This document shows, piece after piece, positions 42,971 to 51,978 of a stretch of DNA of 64,000 nt. The notes under the pieces were generated by a model. The model saw only the letters and a list, made by a program, of their open reading frames with translations, made no database searches and was not told the origin of the DNA. The DNA comes from Micrococcales bacterium 72-143 (lineage in GTDB: Bacteria; Actinomycetota; Actinomycetes; Actinomycetales; Microbacteriaceae), in NCBI GenBank assembly GCA_001898835.1, contig MKVM01000001.1:800466-864465 (forward strand). The letters are read 5' to 3'. Position numbers and translations under genes: made by a program. The stretch's first letter is position 1. Every line of letters starts with the position of its first letter.

Positions 42971-43504
42971 ATGCGCAGAACGCCCCGTCTACTGGCTCCG
43001 CCGCTGCTCGCCGCGCTGCTGCTCGGCGGCTGCACGACACCCGACCCGGCTCCCACGCCCCCGCACACGACGGATGCCGCCCCCGTCTTCGCCTCGGACG
43101 AGGAGGCGCTTGCCGCGGCGGAGGAGGCGTACGGGAAGTACATCGCGACGGTGGATGCGATCCTCAACGATGGTGGAGCAGATCCTGAGCGCCTTGAGCC
43201 TCTGGTGTCGACAGAGGTATATACGCGCGAACTCGAAGGGTTTCGTTCGTATCAAGAACATGGCTGGCGCGGCGTGGGTTCAACATCATTCGCATTGTCA
43301 TTGCAGGGCTACAACGAAGCGAATGTGACTGCGTACGTCTGCGAAGACCTTTCTGCAACGGATGTACTCGATAGCACAGGAGCATCGATAACACCAACCG
43401 ACCGCCCAACCTTGTATGCCTTTCAGATCGCCATCCAATTCGAGGGAGAACCGTTGCTGACCTCCAAGGAGCCTTGGGATAGTGGCGGCGTATGCGGGGC
43501 CTGA
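42971..43504 (+). CDS. Secreted lipoprotein with low-GC C-terminal two thirds
   Basis: 177 residues. The signal peptide has lipobox [10 protein letters not shown] (Cys about residue 21), then a Pro/Thr linker and a helical-beta domain ([54 protein letters not shown]). I do not recognise a named domain; proteins of this build are common lipoproteins in Microbacteriaceae. From about 43,160 the GC content falls from over 75% to about 50% and rare codons (AGA, ATA, TTG) appear, unlike its neighbours and its own first 60 codons. It overlaps the next gene by 13 bp. Confidence 0.8.
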   Translation: MRRTPRLLAPPLLAALLLGGCTTPDPAPTPPHTTDAAPVFASDEEALAAAEEAYGKYIATVDAILNDGGADPERLEPLVSTEVYTRELEGFRSYQEHGWRGVGSTSFALSLQGYNEANVTAYVCEDLSATDVLDSTGASITPTDRPTLYAFQIAIQFEGEPLLTSKEPWDSGGVCGA

Positions 43505-44256
43505 CTTTGGTGCTCGTCGCGCTAACGGTCTTGCAAGCCCCCGGATTGCCGTCGCCAGCCTCGTGCGATGAAGGTTCCCGCCGTGCTGGCCTTTGCTCGG
43601 GCAGCGTTTCGGGCGCCATCGACGGCGATGAAGCCGTCATCGACGCGAACGTCGACGCATCCGGCGGAGGTGGCGCTGGTGGCGCAGGCGGCGGAAGCGG
43701 CGGCTCGGGCGGCGGCTCCGCGGACGCCCCGCAAACCCCCTTCAGAGACCCACGCGACGAGTACGACGTGGTCGTCGTCACCCTCTCCGACATTGCACGC
43801 TTCCGTCCCGTGCCCGGCGTGCAGCGGATGGAGCCGGACGGGTGGGTGGTGGTCGGTCTCCCCGCCAACATCTACTCGATCGTCGACCGGCAGATCGTGC
43901 CGGGCGAACTGCTCGGCCAGTCCGCCGACGTGCGATTCACCCCGGTCTCCTGGCACTGGGACTACGGCGACGGCACCGGCGCGACCCTCGGCACGAAGGG
44001 CGGCACCTGGGCGGCCCTCGGCCTCCGCGAGTTCGACGCCAGCCCCACGAGCCACGTCTACCGTCGGGCAGGCGACTACACGATCCGCCTCAGCATCGGC
44101 TACCGCGCGGAGTACCGCATCGCGGGCGGCCCGTTCGTGCCGATCGCCGGCACGATCACCCTCCCCGCCAACGAGCTGCACATCACCGCGGGTGGCGCCA
44201 AGACCGTGCTGGTCGATCGCGACTGCACGGTCGCACCCCGCGGCCCCGGCTGCTGA
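43492..44256 (+). CDS. Secreted PKD-like protein
   Basis: 254 residues. A hydrophobic export segment ([18 protein letters not shown]), a Gly/Ser-rich flexible linker (GGGGAGGAGGGSGGSGGGS, residues about 58-76), then a region with the PKD-like signature VSWHWDYGDGTGA and HVYRRAGDYTIRL. PKD domains are beta-sandwiches of surface proteins that mediate binding. Its start lies inside the end of the upstream lipoprotein gene, so the two are probably co-translated and may form an envelope complex. No wall-sorting motif is present. Confidence 0.8.
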   Translation: MRGLTLVLVALTVLQAPGLPSPASCDEGSRRAGLCSGSVSGAIDGDEAVIDANVDASGGGGAGGAGGGSGGSGGGSADAPQTPFRDPRDEYDVVVVTLSDIARFRPVPGVQRMEPDGWVVVGLPANIYSIVDRQIVPGELLGQSADVRFTPVSWHWDYGDGTGATLGTKGGTWAALGLREFDASPTSHVYRRAGDYTIRLSIGYRAEYRIAGGPFVPIAGTITLPANELHITAGGAKTVLVDRDCTVAPRGPGC

Positions 44257-44337
44257 CGGGTCCCCGCACCTCGCGGATCGCCTGCCGGGCCCGCCCGAGC
44301 CTCGGCGACCGCGCGCCCGCGGTGCCAGGATGGGGGC

Positions 44338-44718
44338 ATGTCCGATGCATCCGGGATCAGGAACATCGCCGACGCCTTCGCGCGCGTCGCCGAGCCGTGG
44401 CAGCCCCACCGGCTGGCATCCGTCAACGACTACGACGTGAAGGTCGTGAAGCTCGACGGCGAGTTCGTCTGGCACTCCCACCCCGAGACGGACGAGCTGT
44501 TCCTGGTGCGCTCCGGGCGCCTCACGATCGCGCTGCGTGACGCCGACGGCGAGCGGGAGGTCGAGCTCGGCCCCGACGACGTGTTCGTCGTGCCCGCTGG
44601 GGTCGAGCACCGCCCCCGCGCCGAGGAAGCCGTCGAGGCGCTCCTCATCGAGCCTGCCGGCACCGTGAACACGGGCGACGCCGGAGGCGCACGCACACAG
44701 CCGGTCCGCGAGCTGTAG
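44338..44718 (+). CDS. Single-domain cupin protein
   Basis: 126-residue beta-barrel protein. Cupin motif 1 is visible as EFVWHSHPETDELFLVRSG (His-x-His...Glu metal ligands, residues about 42-60) and motif 2 as DVFVVPAGVEHRPRAEE (His about 90). All usual metal ligands are present, so it may be an isomerase, dioxygenase or small-molecule-binding protein. The substrate is not inferable. It is 8 bp upstream of pncB and is probably co-transcribed with it. Confidence 0.88.
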   Translation: MSDASGIRNIADAFARVAEPWQPHRLASVNDYDVKVVKLDGEFVWHSHPETDELFLVRSGRLTIALRDADGEREVELGPDDVFVVPAGVEHRPRAEEAVEALLIEPAGTVNTGDAGGARTQPVREL

Positions 44719-44725
44719 ACCGCGC

Positions 44726-46030
44726 ATGACGTCGACCGCGCTGCTCACCGACCGCTACGAGCTCACGATGATCGACGCGGCCCTCCGCGCCGGCACCCAC
44801 GACACCCCCTGCGTGTTCGAGCTGTTCGCGCGACGACTGCCGGGCGGCCGCCGCTACGGCGTCGTCGCGGGAACGGGCCGGCTGCTCGACGCCATCACGC
44901 AGTTCCGTTTCGGCCCCGGCGAGCTCGGCTACCTGAAGCGCGAGGGCATCGTCTCGCCCGAGGCGCTCGACTGGCTCGAGGCTTACCGATTCGCGGGCGA
45001 CATCCGCGGCTACCGCGAGGGCGAGCTGTACTTCGCGGGCTCGCCCATCCTCGTCGTCGAGGCGGGCTTCGCCGAGGGCGTCGTGCTGGAGACCCTCGCG
45101 CTCTCCACCCTCAACTACGACTCGGCCGTCGCGAGCGCCGCCGCACGGATGGTGTCCGCCGCCGCCGGACGCCCCCTCGCGGAGATGGGCTCCCGCCGCA
45201 CGGGAGAGCGCTCGGCGGTCGCCGCGGCCCGTGCCGCCTACCTCGCCGGCTTCACCGCCACGAGCAACCTCGAGGCGGGACGGAGCTGGGGCGTGCCCAC
45301 GATGGGCACCGCCGCGCACGCCTTCACCCTGCTGTTCCCCGACGAGGAGCAGGCCTTCCGCGCCCAGCTGGCGAGCCTCGGCACCGGCACCACGCTCCTC
45401 GTCGACACCTACGACATCCGCACCGGCGTGGAGAACGCGGTGCGCGCGGCCGGCCCCGAGCTCGGCGCCGTGCGCATCGACTCCGGCGACCTCGGCGTCG
45501 TCGTGCGCGAGGTGCGCGCACAGCTCGACGCGCTCGGCGCGACCGCGACCCGCATCACGGTCACCAACGATCTCGACGAGCACGCCATCGCCGCGCTCGC
45601 CTCCGCCCCCGTCGACTCCTACGGTGTGGGCACCGCCCTCGTCACGGGCTCCGGCGCGCCCGCGGCGGGCATGGTGTACAAGCTCGTCGCCCGCCAGGAC
45701 GCCGCGGGCGCGTGGATCGGCGTCGGCAAGACCTCCGAGGGCAAGGCGACGGTCGGCGGCCGCAAGCAGCCCGTGCGCGCGCTCCGCGACGGGGTCGCGA
45801 TCTCGGAGGACATCCACGTCGACGACCCGCCCGTCGCCGCACTCGCCGCGGACGCCGGCCGTGTGCTGCACGTGCCGCTCGTCACGGCCGGCGAGCCCGC
45901 ATCCGATGCCCTCGGCCCCGCGGGGCTCACCCGCGCTCGCGCCCACCACGCCGCAGCGATGGCCGAGCTGCCGGCGGATGCGCTGCGCCTGTCGCGCGGC
46001 GAGCCGGCGATCCCGACACGATACCTGTGA
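44726..46030 (+). CDS. pncB: Nicotinate phosphoribosyltransferase
   Basis: 434 residues. Converts nicotinate + PRPP (with ATP) to nicotinate mononucleotide in NAD salvage. Motifs: LLTDRYELTMIDAAL at the N-terminus, TLNYDSAVASAAARM, EMGSRRTG, TSNLEAGRSWGVPTMGTAAH, DTYDIRTGVENAV, AVRIDSGDLG and SYGVGTALVTG. Intact and of typical length. Confidence 0.95.
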   Translation: MTSTALLTDRYELTMIDAALRAGTHDTPCVFELFARRLPGGRRYGVVAGTGRLLDAITQFRFGPGELGYLKREGIVSPEALDWLEAYRFAGDIRGYREGELYFAGSPILVVEAGFAEGVVLETLALSTLNYDSAVASAAARMVSAAAGRPLAEMGSRRTGERSAVAAARAAYLAGFTATSNLEAGRSWGVPTMGTAAHAFTLLFPDEEQAFRAQLASLGTGTTLLVDTYDIRTGVENAVRAAGPELGAVRIDSGDLGVVVREVRAQLDALGATATRITVTNDLDEHAIAALASAPVDSYGVGTALVTGSGAPAAGMVYKLVARQDAAGAWIGVGKTSEGKATVGGRKQPVRALRDGVAISEDIHVDDPPVAALAADAGRVLHVPLVTAGEPASDALGPAGLTRARAHHAAAMAELPADALRLSRGEPAIPTRYL

Positions 46031-46046
46031 CCGCGCGGGCGCGCGC

Positions 46047-46310
46047 CTACTTCAGGCGGTCGTAGATCTTCTGGCAGTCGGGGCACACGGGGAACTTCGA
46101 CGGGTCGCGCCCGGGAATCCACTTCTTGCCGCACAGCGCCCGCACCGGCTTGCCCGTCACCGCCGACTCGACGATCTTGTCCTTCTGCACGTAGTGCGCG
46201 AAGCGATCGTGGTCGCCGTCCTCGGTGAGCTCGCCCTCGAGGAGCTTCTCGAGCTCCCGGTCGAGCACGTCGGTGCCTCCGCCGATCCGATCCGCATCCA
46301 GCTCGCTCAT
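46047..46310 (-). CDS. DUF3039 family protein
   Basis: 87-residue actinobacterial protein. Two Cys pairs suggest a zinc ribbon: VRALCGKKWIPGRDP and KFPVCPDCQKIYDRL. DUF3039 proteins are conserved in Actinobacteria without an assigned function. The acidic N-terminus and the ribbon suggest a protein- or nucleic-acid-binding role. Its 3' end faces pncB, 16 bp away. Confidence 0.88.
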   Translation of the reverse strand: MSELDADRIGGGTDVLDRELEKLLEGELTEDGDHDRFAHYVQKDKIVESAVTGKPVRALCGKKWIPGRDPSKFPVCPDCQKIYDRLK

Positions 46311-46357
46311 GCGCCCAGGGTACGACGGATCGGCGTTCTCGGCTCGAACGCGCGGGC

Positions 46358-47962
46358 TCAGTTGCGCTGCGTGAACGCCAGCAGCTCCGGGCCGCGAGCG
46401 TCGAAGCTGCGTCCGCCCACCCGGATGCCGAGGCCGTAGACGATGCCCCCGCAGATCGCGCCGGCCGCGAGCGCCGCCCAGCCCCACGATCCGCCCAGGA
46501 TCCACCACATGACGGACAGCGCGAAGGCGGGCGCGGCGGCGAGCAGCACGAGCAGCACCGACACCCCCTGGGTGACACCGCCCTGCCCCGTCGCTGCCTG
46601 CGGGGACTGCCACGCCTGATCGCCGGGCCGAGGCGCCGCGTAGGGGTAGCGCGCCGAGTAGAGGTTGCCGACGCCGACGCCGCCGAGCAGCAGGGCGACG
46701 CAGAAGCCCGTGAGCGCGGGCGCGATCGCGATGTCGCCGTGACCCCACACGGTGAGCGGGATGCCGACCGCGAGCAGCACGAACCCGGCGATGAGCACGG
46801 GCACGGACCGTCCGCGGCGGTCGTCGGCCCCCGGCGTCTGGGCCGCCACGTGCTGCCAGACCGCCGTGTTGTCGTAGGCGACGTCGTTGTGGGTGGTCGA
46901 CCACGCCAGCAGCAGCGTCATGAGCGGCAGCGGCACGAGCACGGCGTCGGCGAAGGGCACCCCGCCGACCCAGAGGGCGAGCAGCGTCACCGCGAGCACG
47001 AGCGGCAGCACGCCGTACACGGCTCGGTAGCGCGGGTCGCGGATCCAGTAGGTGACCGAGCGCGCGGCGACCGCACCCCAGGCCGTCGCCGGGAAGCGCG
47101 CGAACCATCCGGGCACGCGCTCCCGGCGCGGGCCGGGCAGGCGGCGCGTCGGCCTCAGCTGCACGCCGATCACGGTCAGCCAGGAGACCAGCAGCACCAG
47201 CACGAGAAGCGAGGAGAACCCCAGCAGACGCCATCCGGTGTCGGCGTCGCCGAGGGTCGTCGAGGCGTAGCCGGGCGCCGCCCACAGCATCCCGAGCGGC
47301 GTGTCCGCGAGCACCTCCGGCAGTGCGATGAGGAAGCGGTTGAGCGGCCGCACCGCGCGCACCAGGTCGAGCATCCCCGGGATACGCGGCGCGAGGATCG
47401 CGAGCACCGCCGCGCCCCCGAGCATCAGCACGAGCACGGACACGAAGTCGATCCATCCCGCGATCCGCGGATGGCGCCGCAGCACGACGCCGATCTGCCG
47501 CGCGAGCTGGATGGTGAGCAGCGCCTGCAGGAACAGCAGCGGCGCCGCGGCCCATGCGAGCTGCCGCGACGACTCGTCGGGCCACGCGAGCACGGAGGCG
47601 AGGGCGATCGGCACGAGCAGGATGCCCGGTCCGATGAGCGAGTAGGCGAGGATCGTCACGCCGACGCCGACCGTGGAGATCGGGTAGCCGAGGAAGGCAC
47701 GCGGCGAGAGCACGACGCGACGCACGACCATGAGTGGTACGAGCAGGGCTGCGAGCATGAGCCAGGAGCCGACGGCCGTGTTGGCGCGCATCGCGAAGCC
47801 GTCGTCCTCCTGCGCGGCGACCCACTCGGCGCCGAACCAGAACAGCACGACGCCGACGACGGCGACGACGAGGCCGACGACGATCGCGACGACCTGCAGC
47901 GGAGGCCGCCGGAAGCCGTTCGCGAGGATGCGCAGCCTCAGTCGGAGAAGTTCTGCAACCAC
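46358..47962 (-). CDS. ABC exporter membrane subunit (multi-helix permease)
   Basis: 534 residues from a GTG at 47,962, inside the end of the upstream ATPase gene (25-bp overlap) with GGAGGG upstream; the longer open frame is a shadow of that gene. About 12 predicted helices (for example LQVVAIVVGLVVAVVGVVLF and LLVPLMVVRRVVLSP), plus conserved-looking PRYRAVYGVLPLVL and TTHNDVAYDNTAVWQHV. No substrate-binding protein is nearby, so with the ATPase it is probably an exporter of unknown substrate. Confidence 0.85.
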   Translation of the reverse strand: MVAELLRLRLRILANGFRRPPLQVVAIVVGLVVAVVGVVLFWFGAEWVAAQEDDGFAMRANTAVGSWLMLAALLVPLMVVRRVVLSPRAFLGYPISTVGVGVTILAYSLIGPGILLVPIALASVLAWPDESSRQLAWAAAPLLFLQALLTIQLARQIGVVLRRHPRIAGWIDFVSVLVLMLGGAAVLAILAPRIPGMLDLVRAVRPLNRFLIALPEVLADTPLGMLWAAPGYASTTLGDADTGWRLLGFSSLLVLVLLVSWLTVIGVQLRPTRRLPGPRRERVPGWFARFPATAWGAVAARSVTYWIRDPRYRAVYGVLPLVLAVTLLALWVGGVPFADAVLVPLPLMTLLLAWSTTHNDVAYDNTAVWQHVAAQTPGADDRRGRSVPVLIAGFVLLAVGIPLTVWGHGDIAIAPALTGFCVALLLGGVGVGNLYSARYPYAAPRPGDQAWQSPQAATGQGGVTQGVSVLLVLLAAAPAFALSVMWWILGGSWGWAALAAGAICGGIVYGLGIRVGGRSFDARGPELLAFTQRN

Positions 47963-49302
47963 TCCATGCCCTCCACCGCCGCCTCGCCGCCGGCGAGCTC
48001 GACGAAACGCTCCTCGAGGCTGCGGCCGTCCAGCACCTCGGCGATCGGCCCGGCCGCGAGAACCGCGCCGTCGGCGATGATCGCGAGCGCGTCGCACACC
48101 TGTTCCGTGAGCTCCATGCTGTGGCTCGACAGGATGACGGTGCCCCCCGACTCCGTGAACCGCCGGAGCACGCGCAGCACGACGGCCGTCGACACCGGGT
48201 CGACCGACTCGAACGGCTCGTCGAGCACGAGGAGTCGCGGCGCGTGGATCATGGCGGCGGCGATCGCGATCTTCTTGGTCATGCCCGCCGAGTAGTCGGA
48301 CACCAGGCGGTGCAGCGAGTGCTCGAGCCCGAAGGCGGCCGAGAGGTCGGCGGAGCGCTGCGCGATGGTCGCCCTGTCGAGTCCGCGGAGCGCGCCCGCG
48401 TGGTGCAGGAACTCCGCCCCGGTGAGCCGGTCGAAGAGGCGGAGGCGGTCGGGCAGCACCCCGATCGTGCGCTTGGCGAGGGTGGCGTTGTGCCACACGT
48501 CGAGACCGAACACGCGCACGACGCCGCTGTCGGGGCGCAGCAGTCCGGTGATCATCGACAGCGTCGTGGTCTTGCCGGCGCCGTTGGGGCCGACGATGCC
48601 GTAGAAGGAGCCGGGTGCGACCTCGAGGTCGATGCCGTCGACCGCCGGACGGTCGCCGAAGTACTTCGTGAGGCCCTGCACCGAGAGGGCGATCTCGAGT
48701 TCTGCGGGAGCGGATGCGGGCGACTCGGGGGCGGTGACGCGCACCGGGGTGCGCTTCGCGCGCGACTTCTTGCCGGGCGCGGGGGTCGGTGCGGATGCGG
48801 CGTCGGGCTGCTCGTCGGGCTGCTGCGCGAGCTCCTCGGCCTGCTCCCGCACGGACGCGTCGGCCTCCGCCTCCGCCTCGCTCGTGTCCGCCTCGTCCTC
48901 GACCGGCGCCTCGTCATCGATGGGCGTCTCGTCCTCGGCCGGCGTCTCGCCTTCGGGCGCCTCCGCCTCCACCTCCACGACCTCGGCGAGCGTCTCCGCC
49001 GGGGCGGCATCCTCGTCCTCGACGGCGGCAGGGGCGTCAGCCTCGACCTCGACCTCGGGCTTCGGCTTGGTCTTCGTCGCGCCGCGCGCCGCCCTCGCCT
49101 TCGCCGCCCGGACGGGCGTCTCCGCCTCGGCCGGCTCGGTGGCGTCCGCCTCGGGCTCGACGTCGACGACGGCCGGGCGGGGCGGGTCGACGCGGGCCGC
49201 GCCGCTGCGCGCGCGGGAGGCCGCGGATGCCGAACCACGACGCGCGGAAGAGCCCGACGGGCGCCGGTTCGAGGTCGTGGGGGTAGTGGGCTCGGACTCC
49301 AC
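47938..49302 (-). CDS. ABC transporter ATPase with a long acidic N-terminal extension
   Basis: 454 residues. Residues about 1-205 are low-complexity and Glu/Ala/Pro-rich, predicted disordered; only the remainder is an ABC domain. Walker A GIVGPNGAGKTTTL, Walker B LLVLDEPFESVDP and H-loop ILSSHSMEL are intact. The signature is DYSAGMTKK rather than LSGGQ, as in some ABC-2 type exporters. It overlaps the permease gene downstream. The extension is about as long as the catalytic domain, is unusual for the family, and may be a protein-interaction tail. Confidence 0.9.
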   Translation of the reverse strand: MESEPTTPTTSNRRPSGSSARRGSASAASRARSGAARVDPPRPAVVDVEPEADATEPAEAETPVRAAKARAARGATKTKPKPEVEVEADAPAAVEDEDAAPAETLAEVVEVEAEAPEGETPAEDETPIDDEAPVEDEADTSEAEAEADASVREQAEELAQQPDEQPDAASAPTPAPGKKSRAKRTPVRVTAPESPASAPAELEIALSVQGLTKYFGDRPAVDGIDLEVAPGSFYGIVGPNGAGKTTTLSMITGLLRPDSGVVRVFGLDVWHNATLAKRTIGVLPDRLRLFDRLTGAEFLHHAGALRGLDRATIAQRSADLSAAFGLEHSLHRLVSDYSAGMTKKIAIAAAMIHAPRLLVLDEPFESVDPVSTAVVLRVLRRFTESGGTVILSSHSMELTEQVCDALAIIADGAVLAAGPIAEVLDGRSLEERFVELAGGEAAVEGMEWLQNFSD

Positions 49303-49353
49303 CGGTTCACCGTATCAACACGCGCGGGCCGGGTTTGACGGGGCGCATGAGAT

Positions 49354-49369
49354 TCATCCTCGAGGATGA
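49354..49369. promoter_or_regulatory. Perfect 16-bp palindrome upstream of the nucleotidyltransferase
   Basis: TCATCCTCGAGGATGA lies in the 245-bp gap between divergent genes (49,303-49,547), just downstream of a -35-like TTGACG. Possible operator for the wall-polymer genes or for the divergent ABC ATPase; no regulator is adjacent. I see nothing else in this gap. Confidence 0.4.
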
Positions 49370-49547
49370 CTCGACGGCCGAGTGGGCGCGGCAGACTTAT
49401 CACGAAACGAGAACGAACGGTGAACTCACCGCGACTTCCCACTCGCCCCCGATAAGCTCCCAACAGCACAACGGTGTGTCCTTAGTACGACGCGCGGGTG
49501 AACCCCGGATGAACGGAACCCGCGTCCCACACCTCGAGGAGACCCCC

Positions 49548-50240
49548 GTGACCACCCAGATCGTGATCCTTGCCGCCGGCATGGGCAGCCGCCTGGGCCG
49601 ATCGCTGCCCAAGCCGCTCACCGAGCTGAGCGACGGACGCACCATCATGCGGCAGCAGTTCGACAACGTCCACCAGGCCTTCGGACGCGACGTCAAGGTC
49701 ACGATCGTCGTCGGCTACAAGCTCGAGCACATCATCGAGGCCTTCCCCCACGCGGACTTCGTCTACAACGAGGCCTACGACCAGACCAACACCTCCAAGA
49801 GCCTCCTGCGCGCGCTGCAGGCCACCAAGGACGCCCCCGTGCTCTGGATGAACGGCGACGTCGTGTTCGACCCCGAGGCGCTCGTGCGCGCAGGCGACCT
49901 CGTGGCTCGCGACCAGAGCTTCGTCTCCGTCAACACCGCGAAGGTGTCCGACGAGGAGGTCAAGTACACGACCGACGAGACCGGCCACATCCGCGAGCTG
50001 TCGAAGACGGTGCGCGGCGGGCTCGGCGAGGCCGTCGGCATCAACTTCGTGTCGAGCCGCGACAAGGCCGCCCTCGTGCGCCAGCTGCAGCGCGTCGACG
50101 CGCAGGACTACTTCGAGCGCGGCATTGAGCTCGCGATCGAGCACGACGGCGTCCGGTTCCAGCCGGTCGACATCTCCGACCTGTACGCGGTCGAGATCGA
50201 CTTCGCCGAAGACCTCGAGCGCGCGAACGCCTTCGTCTGA
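49548..50240 (+). CDS. Nucleotidyltransferase (LicC-like NTP transferase)
   Basis: 230 residues from a GTG at 49,548 with a GAGGAG site; the frame is open upstream but unsupported. GT-A/NTP-transferase fold: VILAAGMGSRLGRSLPKPL (residues about 6-24), TIVVGYKLEHI, YNEAYDQTNTSKSLLRAL and VLWMNGDVVFD. It resembles CTP:phosphocholine or related cytidylyltransferases. Next to TagF-like transferases and a TagGH-like exporter, it probably makes a CDP- or NDP-activated unit (phosphocholine, glycerol or sugar) for a wall polymer; the substrate is not determinable here. Confidence 0.85.
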   Translation: MTTQIVILAAGMGSRLGRSLPKPLTELSDGRTIMRQQFDNVHQAFGRDVKVTIVVGYKLEHIIEAFPHADFVYNEAYDQTNTSKSLLRALQATKDAPVLWMNGDVVFDPEALVRAGDLVARDQSFVSVNTAKVSDEEVKYTTDETGHIRELSKTVRGGLGEAVGINFVSSRDKAALVRQLQRVDAQDYFERGIELAIEHDGVRFQPVDISDLYAVEIDFAEDLERANAFV

Positions 50241-50352
50241 GTTCATCGGCGCGGCGATGGTCCGCCCCGCAGCGCCGGTTCTCGGGTACGGGCACGGTCG
50301 AGCCCGCTGCGCACGACCGTCGGTCGTCCCCTTCGCCGACTAGATTGATCCG

Positions 50353-51168
50353 GTGACCTCCGCCGCGCTCTCCCGACGCGACTGGTCGCCGTTCACGCGG
50401 TACCGGCGCTCGCTGTGGCTGCTGACCACCCGCGACCTCAAGGTGCGCTACTCGACGTCGTTCCTCGGCTACTTCTGGTCGATCCTCGACCCGCTCGCGA
50501 TGAGCGCGATCTACTGGTTCGTCTTCACCCAGGTGTTCCAGCGCACGGTCGGCACGGAGCCGTACATCGTGTTCCTGCTCACCGCCCTCCTGCCGTGGAT
50601 GTGGTTCAACGGCGCGATCACCGACGCCACGCGCGCCTTCACCAAGGAGGCGAAGCTCATCCGCTCCACGACGATCCCGCGAACCATCTGGGTCGCGCGT
50701 CTGGTGCTGTCGAAGGGCATCGAGTTCGTGGCCAGCATCCCCGTGGTGATCGTGTTCGCGGTGGCGAGCCTCTGGACCGCGCACCCAGCGCACCTGCACA
50801 TCGAGGCTCTCTGGTCGCTGCTCGCCGTGGTGCTGCAGGCGATCCTCACGCTCGGGATCGGGTTCATCGTCGCACCGCTCGTGGTGTTCTTCCGCGACCT
50901 CGAGCGGGCCGTGCGGCTCGTGTTGCGCTTCCTGTTCTACGCCTCGCCCATCATCTACGGCCTCAAGGACCTCAGCGCGATCGGGCTCGAGTTCTGGGGC
51001 TCGCTCAACCCGCTCGCGGGCATCTTCACGCTCTACCGGGCCGCGTTCTTCCCGGAGCAGCTGGACTGGTTCGCGGTCGCGGTGAGCGCCGTGCTGAGCG
51101 TGCTCGTGTTCATCGTGGGCCTCGCCGTCTACCACCGCACCATCCGCACCGTGCTGAAGGAGATCTGA
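50353..51168 (+). CDS. Polysaccharide/teichoic-acid ABC exporter permease (TagG-like)
   Basis: 271 residues with six predicted helices, starting at a GTG. ABC-2 type permease architecture: LWLLTTRDLKVRYSTSFLGY (amphipathic entry), FLGYFWSILDPLAMSAIYW, LPWMWFNGAITDATRAF and LFYASPIIYGL. With the next gene (TGATG overlap) it would flip an undecaprenyl-linked polymer across the membrane. Confidence 0.92.
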   Translation: MTSAALSRRDWSPFTRYRRSLWLLTTRDLKVRYSTSFLGYFWSILDPLAMSAIYWFVFTQVFQRTVGTEPYIVFLLTALLPWMWFNGAITDATRAFTKEAKLIRSTTIPRTIWVARLVLSKGIEFVASIPVVIVFAVASLWTAHPAHLHIEALWSLLAVVLQAILTLGIGFIVAPLVVFFRDLERAVRLVLRFLFYASPIIYGLKDLSAIGLEFWGSLNPLAGIFTLYRAAFFPEQLDWFAVAVSAVLSVLVFIVGLAVYHRTIRTVLKEI

Positions 51169-51944
51169 TGGCGGAGGTCACGCAGGCCCCGGTGGCGCGG
51201 GATGCGGAGGCGGCGCCCGTCATCTCCGTGCGCGGCGCCGGCATCCGCTTCAAGCGCAACCGCTCGTCGCGCCGCAGCTTCAAGGACCTCTTCGCGGGGC
51301 GGAACCGCCGCACGCGGCCGGGCGAGTTCTGGGCGCTGCGCGACGTCGACTTCGACGTCATGCCGGGCGAGGCGATCGGCGTGGTCGGCCGCAACGGGCA
51401 GGGCAAGTCGACGCTCCTGAAGCTCGTCGCGCAGGTCGTCTACCCCGACGAGGGGCGGGTGAGCGTGAGCGCGGGGGTCGCGCCGCTCATCGAGATCACC
51501 GGCGGGTTCGTGGGCGACCTCTCGGTGCGCGACAACGTGTACCTCACCGCGGGACTGCACGGCATGACGCGGCGCGAGATCGACGAGCGCTTCGACGAGA
51601 TCATCGAGTTCGCGGAGATCGCCGACTTCGTGGACACCCCCTACAAGCACCTCTCGAGCGGCATGAAGGTGCGCATCGCGTTCGCCGTGATCTCCCGCCT
51701 CGAGGAGCCCATCATCCTCGTCGACGAGGTGCTCGCGGTCGGCGACAAGGCGTTCCGGGACAAGTGCTACACGCGCATCGAGGAGCTGCTCGCCGGGGGG
51801 CGCACCCTGTTCTTCGTGTCGCACAGCGAGCGCGACCTGCTGCGGTTCTGCGCCCGCGGGCTCTACCTCGACAAGGGTGCGCTCGTGCTGGACGCCCCCA
51901 TCCGCGAGGTCGTCGACCGCTACAACGCCGACTACGGTTCCTAG
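51168..51944 (+). CDS. Polysaccharide/teichoic-acid ABC exporter ATPase (TagH-like)
   Basis: 258 residues, ATG overlapping the permease stop. Walker A GVVGRNGQGKSTLLKL, signature HLSSGMKVRIAFA, Walker B IILVDEVLAVGD and H-loop FFVSHS. The pattern IEITGGFVGDLSVRDNVYL and the RFKRNRSSRRSFKDL entry are typical of TagH/RfbE-type ATPases. No long C-terminal substrate-recognition domain is present. Confidence 0.93.
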   Translation: MAEVTQAPVARDAEAAPVISVRGAGIRFKRNRSSRRSFKDLFAGRNRRTRPGEFWALRDVDFDVMPGEAIGVVGRNGQGKSTLLKLVAQVVYPDEGRVSVSAGVAPLIEITGGFVGDLSVRDNVYLTAGLHGMTRREIDERFDEIIEFAEIADFVDTPYKHLSSGMKVRIAFAVISRLEEPIILVDEVLAVGDKAFRDKCYTRIEELLAGGRTLFFVSHSERDLLRFCARGLYLDKGALVLDAPIREVVDRYNADYGS

Positions 51945-51978
51945 GCCTCTCGCCGCCGCTCTCGCGTAGCGTGGGGGC

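Noticed and set aside
46047-47825. 592-codon minus-strand open frame ending in the DUF3039 protein
   Set aside because: Its first 500 codons are an Arg-rich shadow of the ABC permease. The real gene starts at 46,310.
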